A stretch of 64,000 nt of DNA from Stenopsyche tienmushanensis (taxonomy: Eukaryota > Arthropoda > Insecta > Trichoptera > Stenopsychidae), in NCBI GenBank assembly GCA_008973525.1, contig WACJ01000071.1:186001-250000 (forward strand), given 5' to 3'. The notes under the pieces were generated by a model. The model was given only the letters and a program-made list of their open reading frames with translations, was not told the origin of the DNA and made no database searches. The first letter of the stretch is position 1, and each line of letters opens with the position of its first letter. Shown in pieces: positions 23,111 through 34,135 of the stretch. The translations under genes were made by a program, and so were the position numbers.

Positions 23111-24278
23111 ACGACCAATTCAAATGCTAAATGTCTGCATTCGTTTTTGTTAAATTCCAAAACAACGACATAAAATATTGCACGATGTCACTAATAATGC
23201 TCGATATGGAATAAAAATAAAATTGTCTCGGGGACTGAAGACGCAGGGACTGTCGTGCTTCCTGTAAATGATTATAAATTATCCCGTATTCTTGTTGTTT
23301 TTCTTGCAAATTAGTTAAGCGAGGATAATTTTAAATTGCAGAGGAGCATAACGCGCTATGAGAAACCCCATATCAAAGCGCTCATTATGAGCGTGTCAGT
23401 TCCGCATTTGCACCATGACCCTGATCAGAGATCGCCAACTGAGCAAACAACACCATTTTAAATATCATACATTCCATTATATCCTTAATTAACATAATGA
23501 TTCCATACGAATGCCTAAGCACCCTTTTAAAACATAATAAAATAATCCCAAATACAATAAGATCTAAAGATACACTCAATAGTGACGCTATTAGATTATG
23601 ACGACAGAAGAAGACCATGATGTAATTTGATTAATAAGTTTGAAAATAGTCGATAATCAGTACATTTTATTAGCTGAAGAATGAGATTAGATCAATACAT
23701 TCTGAATTTATTTTGAATATGCATATTTTATTCAATGCATATCCAATGGTGAATAACCAATGTTGACCAGATGCTAACTGAATTTCTGGAGTGTTAAAAC
23801 GGTACCGAAAAATGTCAACGCGAAAGAAGCGTTTATTTTAGTATCAAATTTCATAGAAGTAGCGATCCGAATATATTATATTTAAATTGCTTAATAAATA
23901 GGGATGAGTTTAAATAGCAGCACGCCTTTTTTCGTACTTATTGCAATTTTTCATGGAATAAAATAGGCCGATATCGATATCATCATTATTTTTCGATCGA
24001 GAAACTCGGGTGTGTTTAATATTTTTGCGTTTTTATTCAAACAATTTCTTTAGATTATACAATTCACCGAGCCAAATTTTACCAATTTAAACCACTCGAA
24101 CTCTGTTAAAATTCATTTTTTTAATGATTCATTACTAAACGACGAAAGAAAATATTTGCATTTTAATTTATGAATCAACTTTGGCATGGATGATGATATT
24201 ATACGTGATAAAATGATCATATATTAATGCCTTCATTTTTGCAACAATTTAAGGCATTATTTTTGATAATCTTTAATA
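23111..24278. other. AT-rich intergenic DNA
   Basis: A SINE-like word (CGCTATGAGAAACCCC at 23354) may be a relic of the SINE body. Minus-strand frames at 23127-23309 and 23385-23618 have no domain. Otherwise featureless. Confidence 0.4.
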
Positions 24279-24448
24279 CAGTCAACCCTTCTATAGCGTC
24301 GAGATAAGGACCAAAATATTGAAAGATAGGCACCCATACAAAATCATTACGTATTTAGTTGGTTAATATGCAAGTGACTAACACGCGTGAGGAGGCATTG
24401 ATCTTACGTATTTTACCCGTTATGAAATGGGCACTATAGGAGGGTTAC
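24279..24448. mobile_element. Short MITE with CAGTCAACCC ends, about 170 bp
   Basis: Left end CAGTCAACCCTTCTATAG and inverted right end matching GTAACCCTCCTATAG, next to TA on both sides. A second copy at 57297-57488 shares both ends plus the inner words TGCAAGTGACTAAC and TATTTTACCCGTT, and a solo end lies at 36135. TA target and end sequence suggest a pogo/Tigger-like or other TA-specific DNA transposon. Confidence 0.75.
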
Positions 24449-24808
24449 TATATAGACACAATGCCATTAGAAAATAAGATTGTACTGATTCATAAACAGT
24501 ATCAGTGGAATTGCATTTTATTCGGATGCATTCACAAAGAATCGTTTTAATCAAATATTCTGAATATTGTGTATGAAAGAAATCCACGAATTCAAAGAAT
24601 CGATATATTTTCTTAGATTACTATAGATTTATATCGATTCCAAATTAGCGCAATATTTTGCAATGGATCAATATGTATGCTGGTAAGCTTATAAATATTT
24701 ATATATTCTATTTTAACTCACATCAGTAATTTTTTATTTAAACTTGTATTAATCATTTTAACGCTATTTGAATTGTATAGTTCTTCAGATGATGTTCTTT
24801 TTTATCTC
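24449..24808. other. AT-rich intergenic DNA
   Basis: Nothing recognisable. Confidence 0.4.
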
Positions 24809-24812
24809 TTAA

Positions 24813-25528
24813 CCTGTTAAGCAGGGAAATATACAGTGGGCGCACACATTTTCGTTAGGACGTATATATACGTCCCGCCCACCTGGCGTGAGTCCATATT
24901 ATTAACTTTTTTTTTAACAATGCTTAGAACTTATAAAAAAAATTAATGAAACGTATTTTTTTATATATTTAGATATGAAAACATATAGAGAAGTTAACAA
25001 TAAAAAATGGAAACAGAGTTTAAAAAAATTAAATACATCCATACAAAAATTCAAAACTCAACTTCTGAGTGATATATTTTAAAACAGTTGTTGACGCGTA
25101 GTGCTACCTCACAATCCGGATACCAGTATGTAGATTTTTTTCCCTTTTTTGTAATAAACTCGACATTTCCTGGCTTTAGTTCCCTTTCATTTGTTCTTTG
25201 AAAATGCTCTTCATAGGTTGGCTTTTTACTATGTTGCCTGAACTGAGCATCAATACGCCGTTTTGGTCCTTCCATTTTAAAACTATACATTTGCCTTTGA
25301 ATCTTACTTTATGCTATTAGTCACCGCTTACTAAGTACACGTCCACCCCAACACAATAACGAAGTGCAAGCAATTTGCTACCTATCTTAACGACAACTCA
25401 CACATTCATTCAAAAGTCCCGCCTTGATTTAGGACTCAACATATATTTCGAGGACGTATATATACGTCCTAACCAATTTCGATGCATTTTACGTTGGACG
25501 TATATATACGTCATTTCCACTTAACAAG
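24813..25528 (-). mobile_element. piggyBac deletion derivative with palindromes, copy 1
   Basis: The left flank is TTAA at 24809-24812; the right flank is a mutated TTGA at 25529-25532. A perfect 18-bp palindrome GGACGTATATATACGTCC lies near each end (24858-24875 and 25452-25469), with a one-mismatch copy at 25496-25513. The minus strand (25051-25290) encodes the tail of a piggyBac transposase. The end KSTYWYPDCEVALRVNNCF followed by KIYH resembles the family's C-terminal cysteine-rich domain, with most zinc-binding cysteines lost. The catalytic core is absent. Copy 2 is at 31047-31789. Confidence 0.8.
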
Positions 25529-25689
25529 TTGAGCAAGCGATGAGCTTTGTAATATATTATTGGAATCGGAACTTTATTTATCAATCTTCATTGGAGAGTT
25601 CTTCAATGGAAAATTTTCCTTGAATGCGACTATTAAATATGATAAAAATGTTGAGACCTTGTGTTTGAACTCAGTTTATGTTCAGATAC

Positions 25690-25947
25690 AGTCTAGATAC
25701 CCTATATGGATCCAAATGAAAATATCTTTATAAGCTAATTTATGTAGAATGGCCTCATAAAGCAGAATGACTGTGGATAAAATACAGCCATAAGGTTTTT
25801 ATAAAAAAGGAATCATCGGACTACCAAAACGATGGGAAGATGTGTAGAATAATGAAGGAAACTATATTTTATAATATTGGATAGAAAATTTTTGTTAATT
25901 GAACGTAATTTTGCCAAATTTTCGAATACTTTCGGGTCCTCCTAATA
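25690..25947 (+). pseudogene. Mariner-like 3' end with terminal repeat
   Basis: The + strand holds a degraded transposase tail: a Tc1-like YMDPNENIF, then KGIIGLPKRWED and NNEGNY, the usual C-terminal block of mariner transposases, with stops and frameshifts. It ends at CTTTCGGGTCCTCCTAA next to TA, the same terminal repeat as the solo end at 13357. The 5' half is missing. Confidence 0.6.
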
Positions 25948-26285
25948 TATCATTTTCCTTAAATTTATTGCTCAATGAAAAATATTTCCATAAACAGCAA
26001 TAGAAAACCAAACCATTCTTCCCAATAGTTCAATATTTTAGTTATTCATTGTGTATTTCTTGGGAGAAATATATTTTATCATGAAAAAACAATGGTTTTA
26101 AATAAAAATATCCAATGATTATTAATAAAATCATCTTGTTTTATACATTATGCATACATATATTTTCTTCACTAGGTTTTAAAATTTCTAAATCTCATAT
26201 CACATTTACTATCACTGTCTCGTCATACAGATGTAGAGCATAAAGGAATGAGTCGCATCCATAATATCCTTTTGATAAAAAAAAG
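25948..26285. other. AT-rich intergenic DNA
   Basis: Nothing recognisable. Confidence 0.4.
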
Positions 26286-26545
26286 CCTCTGAAAAAATCC
26301 TCTTTCCAGACTGTGCGACGCCCGAATAACCACAAACACGTGTCTGCAGAGGGATGTCGCTCTTCCATGTTGACACCATGTTTGTTTTTTCACAAGGCAC
26401 AGAGACCCGAAAAGGGCGTGTCGCCTCTCAATACTGCAAAGAACGCCGACGAAATCCAGTTTATGGTATTTCATTTAATTAATGGAAACGAGGATTTAAG
26501 CTGCGAGATTAAAAAGAGATTTTCTCTTAATTTGTAGCAACAAAT
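26286..26545. promoter_or_regulatory. Mixed-composition island, possible regulatory DNA
   Basis: Overlapping frames on both strands (74-83 codons) were inspected and show no known domain, splice-site support or codon bias. Composition contrast and CpG content resemble the other islands. Weak candidate. Confidence 0.2.
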
Positions 26546-28202
26546 AACGGCTCTGGCGAAAATCATAAGCCCTCATTGCCACACCGATATCAAACATCAT
26601 AATGATGAATCAGTATGCATTCAAAACATCCGAGCAAATAATGATCATGCCGCCTTCTTACGACGTAGGGTGAAAATCTTACGTCACTTCATTAATAACT
26701 CGGCAATTATATACGCATCACCGACAAAAATGTGTTCCTTATAAATACCGCAAAGTAGATATTTTTGAATTGAATAGGTGATGTGTGTGGCATACTTAAA
26801 AGTCACATATTTTCACATATCACATGTGTCAGCCGAAGAAAAAAAATTAACTGCTTCCGCACGTCGTCTGAGGAGCGTGGTTGATAAGCTTTATTACGTC
26901 CCAACCGATGTTACAAAGCAAGATTTGTGAAAATAATACATAGCAGTGTACCGCAATAAAATTAGAAATTACCCCAAGAATCAACATGACAGATGTGATA
27001 AAAGACCAGGAGTATTTAAGATGAAAAGTATAAATAAACATCTGGAAGACACAAGCAATGTTATTCAGAAATTACTGCTAAAAATACTATGGAATCTATG
27101 CTAAATATAGAATAAATCAAAGAATATGACATGTGATAGAATTGAGTGTTCATTAATCTTGATTTATTAGAAATTCGATCAACTGGAATTAATAATCAAA
27201 GCGAAAAATGTATGACTCTCAAATCAATTCAAGCCTACATGTCAGACATCATTAAAATTAGATTTACTATAAATAGTTCCCAAAATATATTTATAGTACA
27301 AAATTCCAAATCAAATCAATACAATTGGCAATTCGATACTATTTTAAAAATTACGTATTACGAATTAAATATGTTAGAATTTTATTTTTCATACAGTATG
27401 ATAAATATGCACATGTATTCGCATAGTGGCTTAGATCCTAGACTCCTGTTATAAAGATTAGGGTTCAAATTTAGATTGTGGAAAATATTTTCATCATACC
27501 AAAAAATTTGGGAGATTGAAAATATTAATAACCAGGTTTCCTGGATCCGAAAAAGTCACTTGCAATAATAATTTAAAATAATCATAATTTCGCTAATCAC
27601 TCATAGATCTCTTTGCTTAAAATTACTATTCGAGACGAATGAAGAATCTCCTATAATTGATGTTAATTATATAAAATAAGAGGTTTAATAAAGCATATAG
27701 TATAATGTAAGTGTAATATATAACGAAAATGAAAGCAACATATATATATAACTGTATACAAATATGCCACAATGTATCAACCGTGTTAAATCAAAATCGT
27801 GCTGTATAATGTCAGTGCTATACGAGACCAAGTGTTACGAAGATAAAGGTCCTTATTGTGGTAAATCTATATTTCTTTTAGATATGTTGTTCTCAACATA
27901 TGTTATACCAATTTCTCTCGTGCATTTCAACCCTTCGATTAACGAATCTTCGATCTCAAATTTTTCTGTTCAATATCATTTGAGTCAATGAAGCCGAGGC
28001 ATTTCCTACGAAAAACAGACTGTCAGTCAGCTTTATAGTTCATAAATACTTAAATGTATATAAGACATACCTGGCCATTCTGACTTCATGATAGTTCGTA
28101 AATATTTCTGCTCTTCATTTTGCGTGTGTAAAAGTAAGATATTGCATATTTGAATCTTGCATTGCAGCAGTTTACAGCAGAGTTTATAAAGTTTATTTAA
28201 TA
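26546..28202. other. AT-rich intergenic DNA
   Basis: A tRNA-like stretch near 27425-27480 with GGGTTCAAATTTAG could be a SINE head but lacks the body. The 102-codon frame at 27146-27454 and the 75-codon frame at 27764-27991 are unrecognised and AT-biased. No gene is supported. Confidence 0.4.
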
Positions 28203-28562
28203 CAGCAGACCCACGGTAATCCGACAAACGTTTTGCAAAGCGATGTCGGATTGTCCTTGTCGGATTTTATCGGATTATAGAGTACTATCCCCGATCCCTT
28301 GTAGTCCGGAACTTTTTAAAAAGGAGTATTTGTAACCCGAAAAAATATGAAAATCGTGAAATATATATTTACAACACAAGGTTTCATACAACAGATTTAA
28401 TGTCATAAACATAACGGCCATAGCATTATAAAAAATAAAAACCTATTAATCAAACGTATTCAATACCGACGAAACTTTATCGTACGTACGTACGATACTT
28501 GTATTGGGATGTCGGATTACAGGGGGCGCCGGATTAGACTGGGGTCGGATTAGCGCGGGTCT
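28203..28562. mobile_element. pogo/Tigger-like MITE, about 360 bp
   Basis: The left end reads CAGCAGACCCACGGTAATCC after TA. The inverted right end reads AGACCCGCGCTAATCCGACC, also next to TA. TCGGATTA-type words repeat within both ends, as in pogo/Tigger elements. A perfect 20-bp palindrome, TATCGTACGTACGTACGATA, lies at 28480-28499. No open frame. The right end seems to lack the outermost four bases. Confidence 0.7.
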
Positions 28563-29125
28563 TAATTATGATGGTGATAAAACTGATTCTGAGAATGTAT
28601 TACTAGTAAAAAAGTACTAAATTCTCTCATATTATATTTTGAGCCATTGTTTTAACCTAAATATTTATTAAGGTATGGCTTTTATTTTTCACCAATAAGG
28701 GTAGGTTTTGTAGATATATTAAAGCATCGAATATAATCCTAAATCGATTTACAGTTGAAATATTGAATTTTTATTTTTCAGCAACAAATATGGTTTTTTT
28801 GAAAATTGAAATGTTTGGTAAGTGTAAATTCACTTATTGACAAAAATGTAAAATTAACAAAGAAGTGTTCGATAATCGATCCTTTAAAAATTCATCTAGA
28901 TCTAAAAAAATAAGTGATCTATAACAATGAGAGATCGTTGAGTAAGTCTACTTAGAATGCATTATTTTTTCAATACAATGGTGTAAAATGTTTGTAATAT
29001 TATCAAGAATTTTCATTGATTATATTACAATTTTTTAATGATTTTTTTTCATATTTCCATATAAATTTTCCTTGTCAAAGGGCATCCAAGGGTACTTCAT
29101 AGACATGTATTTAAATATAATTTTC
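28563..29125. other. AT-rich intergenic DNA
   Basis: Nothing recognisable. Confidence 0.4.
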
Positions 29126-29480
29126 GCTCCTCGTCGATGTGAAGGAGCATTAATTAGCGTGCAGTGGGTGTTATTACCGACAGCGCATTCTAATCGCCGG
29201 TTTTATAGAGGCGTCGCTGAAATGAGGCAATTTGAATGTGAACTGTGAATTTTGCCGCGGCTTAATTACGGATCACCGTTAACGGCGCGGCCGTTACAAC
29301 GGCCCGCTCGTTTAACGGCCCGTTAACGTTCGTTAACTGCCTACCGGAAGCTCATTAGTGACTGGATTATTGTTCACACGTTTGGTGGATTGTCAGCCGG
29401 CGTGTAAATCCTTTGGGAAAAAATCCTAACAGAGATTGTTTGCCGACATAGAACTGTGACATATATGTATCAGCCAACCA
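29126..29480. promoter_or_regulatory. GC-rich island with inverted AACGG (Myb-type) pairs
   Basis: Between 29276 and 29336 the AACGG/CCGTT word occurs as inverted pairs: CCGTTAACGG, CCGTTACAACGG and AACGGCCCGTTAACG. AACGG/AACTG is the core recognised by animal Myb proteins. GTTAAC occurs several times, which could also fit HNF1-like factors. TTAATTA and CTAAT words flank the cluster. There is no coding frame. This is one of the most structured non-coding islands of the window. Confidence 0.4.
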
Positions 29481-29699
29481 TGCATTTTTTCGGATAATAT
29501 CGTATATCTTGCTCGAGAATTTTAAGAATCACACCTAATCTTTGTGGATGGGGATACTGCAATATTTAGCATAATTTAAATACATTTGGCTCTAGTGCAG
29601 CATTTGATTAAAGCGATTATCTCCGTTTATAAAATGCCAATATCACTTACAACTGGGCTTTCATTGTGGTTGAAATGCAATTAAATTAATTTCAAATCG
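29481..29699. other. Intergenic DNA
   Basis: Nothing recognisable. Confidence 0.35.
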
Positions 29700-30030
29700 C
29701 TTCACAATTTGTCGAGGGCTTCCCGTCATTAACATTACTGCAGGGTAAAGAGTTTAGCAATCGATGTAATTTGGTTGTCCTCGTGTCAAACTTCCGGGGC
29801 AACCCTCGCGGGAGATACTCGGTGGGTTTGCAGACAAATCTCCCGAGGATTTACGGCCTTGTTGTAAAGACTGCGAATCCCACCCAACAATGCCGTTCTA
29901 AGCTCCGAAGAGATACAAGTGCTTCTGGCTTCGAGGGGAGCTATTTACAACACAAAGTGAAACTTTATTTGGATTGTATGATTTGTTTGAGCTGGCTGTT
30001 TGCTCGTCATAAATGCACCGGGTATTGAAA
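29700..30030. promoter_or_regulatory. Mixed-composition island
   Basis: An 85-codon + frame (29771-30028) spans it but has no domain, signal peptide or splice context that I recognise. I regard it as non-coding with low certainty; a lineage-specific small protein cannot be excluded. Confidence 0.2.
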
Positions 30031-30639
30031 AGTAAGTTTGCCCTATTACTAACGTTAATCAAGAGCTATTATTACTAGAACAACAAAAGCCCGCAATGCA
30101 ATCGAAAGGCCGGGATAAAGGGGAGGAAAGTGCAATCGTTGAATTATGCGAAAACGCTTCTTATCCAGTAAAATTTGATTACTAAACAGAATAAATATTT
30201 TTTTAAAACAATACAACATCATCAGGGGAAGAAAAGATTTCATAAAAAAAACTAGTGTAAATATTTTAAGACTGGCTCTACTTATATAATATTAAGTCCT
30301 CGACAAGTTCTTCTATTAATTTTTAGTTATATTTTATCTAATTGTTTCTTAATAAAGGATTCAAGCATTGATATCGGCTACTTTTATGTATAAATTTATA
30401 TCTCACTTTTGTAGAAAATAGTTTCTCATCAATAGTTAGATTTATATCGGGCCTAGAGCTACTTTGATTATCCTAAATAATTCTGTTTTATATATCTGAA
30501 AGTTGTCACTTTATAGAATTACTATAAATACACTAATTTCAAAATTTAAAAAAAGATAAAATGATATTTAGTAGTATGGTTGATCTCAAAAAAATTAGCT
30601 TAATTAAAAAAAACATGAATAAGTTAATTTAAAGGTATC
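30031..30639. other. AT-rich intergenic DNA
   Basis: Nothing recognisable. Confidence 0.4.
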
Positions 30640-30850
30640 TTAAGCTGGCCATATATTTTGTTGATAAGCCTCAATATTTGTCAGGGGTTTGTAGAATCCA
30701 TTACAGGACCATAGAGTATGGAGCGCTCCGGTGCTCCAAGTAACCCACGGATGCGATGCCCGCAACCGAATAAGATGACAGCCGGGGACTGTCGCAACGG
30801 CGAAAGCAGCGAAATGCGGGCTCGAGAAGTCGACTTGGGCCCTCAAAACG
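30640..30850. promoter_or_regulatory. GC-rich island
   Basis: A GC-rich, CpG-containing patch in AT-rich flanks. The minus-strand 68-codon frame has no recognisable domain. Called on composition only. Confidence 0.2.
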
Positions 30851-31046
30851 TTACATTAGATTAACACAATGGAAAGAAACGAAAAATTTAGAAGCTGGTG
30901 CATTATTAACGCTTTCGCGGACACCTCAGAATTACCTAGGACATTGACGTAATTCATAAAAATAAAATTTAAATTTAAACAACTACTAAAACACAAAACT
31001 ATTATTTTCTTTTAAACCACGTTTACACCTTTAAACTAAGTTCCTT

Positions 31047-31789
31047 TTCAATAACGCAATATATAGTGGGCGCGCACAGTTTTCGTTAGGACGTATATAT
31101 ACGTCCCGCCCACCTGGCGTGAGTTCATATTATTAATTTTTTAACAATGCTTAGAATTTGTAAAAATATCAAAGAAACATATTTTTTTATTTATTTAGAT
31201 ACAAAAATTTATAGAGAAGTTAACAAATACAAAACAATAAACAAAAACACGTAAAGAAGATGGAAACATATAGTTTAAAAAAATAAAATAAATCCATACA
31301 AAAATTCAAAAGTCAACTTCTGTGTGACATATTTTAAAATAGCTGTTGACATGTAATGCTACTTCACAATCCGAATACCAGTATGTAGATTCTTTTTTTT
31401 TGTAATAAACTCGACATTTACTGGCTTTAGTTCCTGTAGTAATGCTGTTTTTTGATGTCATAGGTTGGTTTTTTACTATGTTGTTTGAAATGAGCATCAA
31501 TACGTCTTTTTTGTACTTCCATTTTAAAACTATAAGTTTGCCTTTGAATCTTACCTTATGATACTAGTCACCGTTTACTAAGTACACGTCACCTCCAACA
31601 CAATAGCGAAGTGCAACCAATTTGCTACCTATCTTAAATTCATGTCAGAACATGTATCGTCAACTCACACGTTCGTTAAACCAAAAAAAAGTCCCGCATA
31701 CATATATTTCGAGGACGTATATATACGTACAAACAAATTTCGATGCATTTTACGTTGGACGTGTGTATACGCCCCGCCCACTTAACAGG
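31047..31789 (-). mobile_element. piggyBac deletion derivative with palindromes, copy 2
   Basis: Aligned by eye to copy 1 at 24813-25528 over nearly its whole length. The right end retains CCTGTTAAGTGGGC (inverted) next to TTAA at 31790-31793; the left end is eroded. Palindromes are at 31089-31106 (perfect), 31713-31730 and 31757-31774 (mutated). The minus-strand frame 31306-31500 ends with the same transposase tail, KKKESTYWYSDCEVALHVNS, even more decayed at the cysteines. Confidence 0.8.
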
Positions 31790-31972
31790 TTAAAGAATTT
31801 AGAAGTTGGCATTTTTCATTCGTTTGCACATTTTATGTGACTTTAGAAGCTCAGAACAAATTTTATTTAAATAAATTGCATAAAATATGATTTATTTAGA
31901 TCAAAAATATATTGCAAAATTCAAAAACAGTTATTTCGTGTTATTACAACCACAGATTGAAAATGCCGATTT

Positions 31973-32050
31973 AAAGGTGAAATTTTGGATATTTTTTCAA
32001 AATGTTTCAAAAAAAAAATCTATTTCGACAACCCTGACACATAGGACATA
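31973..32050 (+). repeat. Unclassified dispersed repeat, copy 1
   Basis: Shares an approximately 75-bp stretch with 40616-40690, including AGGTGAAATTTTG, TTTTTTCAAAATGTT and AAATCTATTTC. The second copy is followed by an ACACCCTGTATA end. Family unknown. Confidence 0.5.
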
Positions 32051-32746
32051 GGGCATATGTGTGAAATTATTTGAAGAATACGGTGAATGCGTCCCATTCA
32101 ACATACATAAAACTGACTACAATTTCAGACGTGTCCACGAATGCGTTAATGGATCACTCGGCGTAATTCAAATTCTGTGCTAAATTTTTGAAAAGAGCTT
32201 ATCTACAGATAAACATCTTTGCTTGAAATGTATGAATACCATTTGATAAATAGAAATTACGTTATCTCATTAGGATCTATTTTCATTTTATTGCTCAAAT
32301 ATCTTAATTCGCAATTATATACTAAAAATTAAATCTTTTTAGTTTGCATTCGTTGCTGTATTATAAGCAGGTATGGATACAGACGATTCCTTGATTGACA
32401 AAAGAGAAACGAATCCTGATTCACAGCGGTATATCGATGCAAATATAATAGAATGGGGACAGGGAGTGCTTTTCAAACAAGAGTTGAAAACATATCCAGT
32501 ACTGAGCACCAAAACTTCGCTAAAGTTTTGCATTTCAATAGGGTGATTTATTCGCAAATCAATACGATCAACCTCTTCATTATTTTACATTTTGTAGCAA
32601 TTATAGGATTGTCGATTCGTGGTTAATTCTTTTAAAATTCCTCGATATCTTTTTTTTTGAAATCTCTTTCAATAACTTTGATACTTAAATCGTATTCGAC
32701 AAAAAAAGTATTTTTACAAAACATTTTTTTTTACATATATCATAAA
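32051..32746. other. AT-rich intergenic DNA
   Basis: The 72-codon minus frame at 32339-32557 has no domain. Nothing else seen. Confidence 0.4.
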
Positions 32747-32968
32747 TTAACACATTCTCGTCGGGTTACACATATTTGCGTATTAAATCAATATATTAAG
32801 TATTATTATTGTGTATACTTAAAAAAAATACTAAATAAAAAACTCCCTCGCCATACCATGATATGTATTTGGTACACAATATGATATTCTGAAAAATTCT
32901 AAGCTTTGTATGTATTATATTTCATATCGAAATTCCCATTATTAAAGTCGAATTATGGTAAATACATC

Positions 32969-33330
32969 ATGGTGAAGGAAAGGTTAAACGAGGCCGTACG
33001 AGCTACCAAAACGAACAGCGCAGTGGTCGATGAAATGAGGTACACAAAATGGTATTGGATAACCGTCGACTGTAAGTACGCGAGCTAGCAAACACGGAGG
33101 ACCTTTCAAAAAATGCTGTACATCGCATATTGAGTGAAAGTTTGGACATGAGAAAGCCGCGCGCAAGATGGAATGCCGCGTTTGCTCACAATGGAACAAA
33201 AACAGCGTCATGATGATGTTTCAATCGAGTGTTTGGAGATATTTCACAGCAATAAAACCGGATTTTTTGCATCAACTCAGGATGAAATATAGGTTCATCA
33301 CTTCACATCTGAGACAAAGGAACATGGGGA
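32969..33330 (+). pseudogene. Mariner transposase relic
   Basis: Broken + strand frames show in order LNEAV, a helix-turn-helix remnant (KNAVHRILSESLDMRKPRARW), then LLTMEQKQR, CLEIFHSNKTGFF and VHHFTSETKE. These blocks match the mariner region from the DNA-binding domain through the first catalytic Asp. The Asp position itself is disrupted by a frameshift or stop. Wording differs from the 18.4-kb and 47.9-kb copies, so it is another subfamily. It lies inside the TTAA element. Confidence 0.75.
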
Positions 33331-33849
33331 CCCTCTTCTGACAAAGTGCACAGCAAGGTACAAAACCTGAATCTAATATTTATATCCGCAAGGACACGTT
33401 CTTTCTTAACTTCGAGTGGTCACTTGCGCTCTGAGCGCGGGAGAGATTTTGTAACTTAAAACTAAAAAGATAGCTTATATAGCAGCATAAATTAGTAAGA
33501 AAGATAAATATATAAAATTCCACGAAAACCCCAAAAGAGGACAAAGTGGACATAAGGTCTGAATGTCCAATCGGTCCGTTTTCCGGATCGCTGATACAAC
33601 GCATGAGCGCCTCGCGATCGGACTCTCATTATAAAACGAAGTTCTCCGAAGAAGCCCGATTGAATGGGTTGTTAAATTTTATCGGTTAATCGGTCGGCCC
33701 AATGTTTAAGCGATAACGAAGAAAAAAAAGATTAGACAAATTAGTATATATATTATAAAAATGGACAGAGTCAATCAGTGTTGGTTCATGTAAAATAGAA
33801 TGGTCAAGTAAAATAAAAACAACTGTGCATGTGCAAAATGTGTATCTTT

Positions 33850-33939
33850 CGGCCGGGTCGGATATTCTGCACCTTGCGCCCCAAGCCCAGTTGCGCCCGT
33901 GGCGGGCACCTGTTTTGCCACGCCCTTGTTACGGCCCTG
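33850..33939 (-). mobile_element. Single transposon end of CAGGGCCGTAAC type
   Basis: The minus strand begins CAGGGCCGTAACAAGGGCGT and is GC-rich for about 80 bp, standing out from its AT-rich flanks. The opening CAGGGCCGTAAC resembles ends of hAT-like MITEs. No partner end was found in the window. Confidence 0.35.
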
Positions 33940-34135
33940 GTAAACATAGTAATCGTTTTTAAGCTGTGGTGCGCATATCAGCGCAATAAAAAATATTTAT
34001 TTATTTTTAAATATAATGATTAAATCTATGGTATTACATTGTGTATAATAGCTAAAGACGCACATGTGTACCTCCCGCATCTAACAATAGTACTCAAAAG
34101 ATGCACATATACGTTACCCGACGGGAATGTGTTAA

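Larger units (their letters stand above)
32751..34131. mobile_element. TTAA-flanked element, family 2, about 1.38 kb, nested
   Basis: Bounded by TTAA at 32747-32750 and 34132-34135. The ends are inverted: left CACATTCTCGTCGGGTTAC, right (inverted) CACATTCCCGTCGGGTAAC. This TTAA-plus-CA organisation fits a piggyBac-like non-autonomous element. It appears to contain older insertions: a mariner pseudogene (32969-33330) and a foreign end CAGGGCCGTAAC ending at 33939. A shorter relative lies at 45495-46109. Alternatively the two ends belong to separate copies. Confidence 0.6.

Noticed and set aside
27146..27454. 102-codon + strand frame
   Set aside because: Dominated by Ile, Asn, Tyr and Ser as expected from AT-rich DNA; no motif.
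27425..27500. Possible second tRNA
   Set aside because: Has a TTCAAAT-type loop but no cloverleaf stems; at best a SINE head.
24858..31774. CRISPR-like array from the repeated 18-bp palindromes
   Set aside because: The repeats occur inside two transposon copies at irregular spacing; this is eukaryotic mobile DNA, not a CRISPR.
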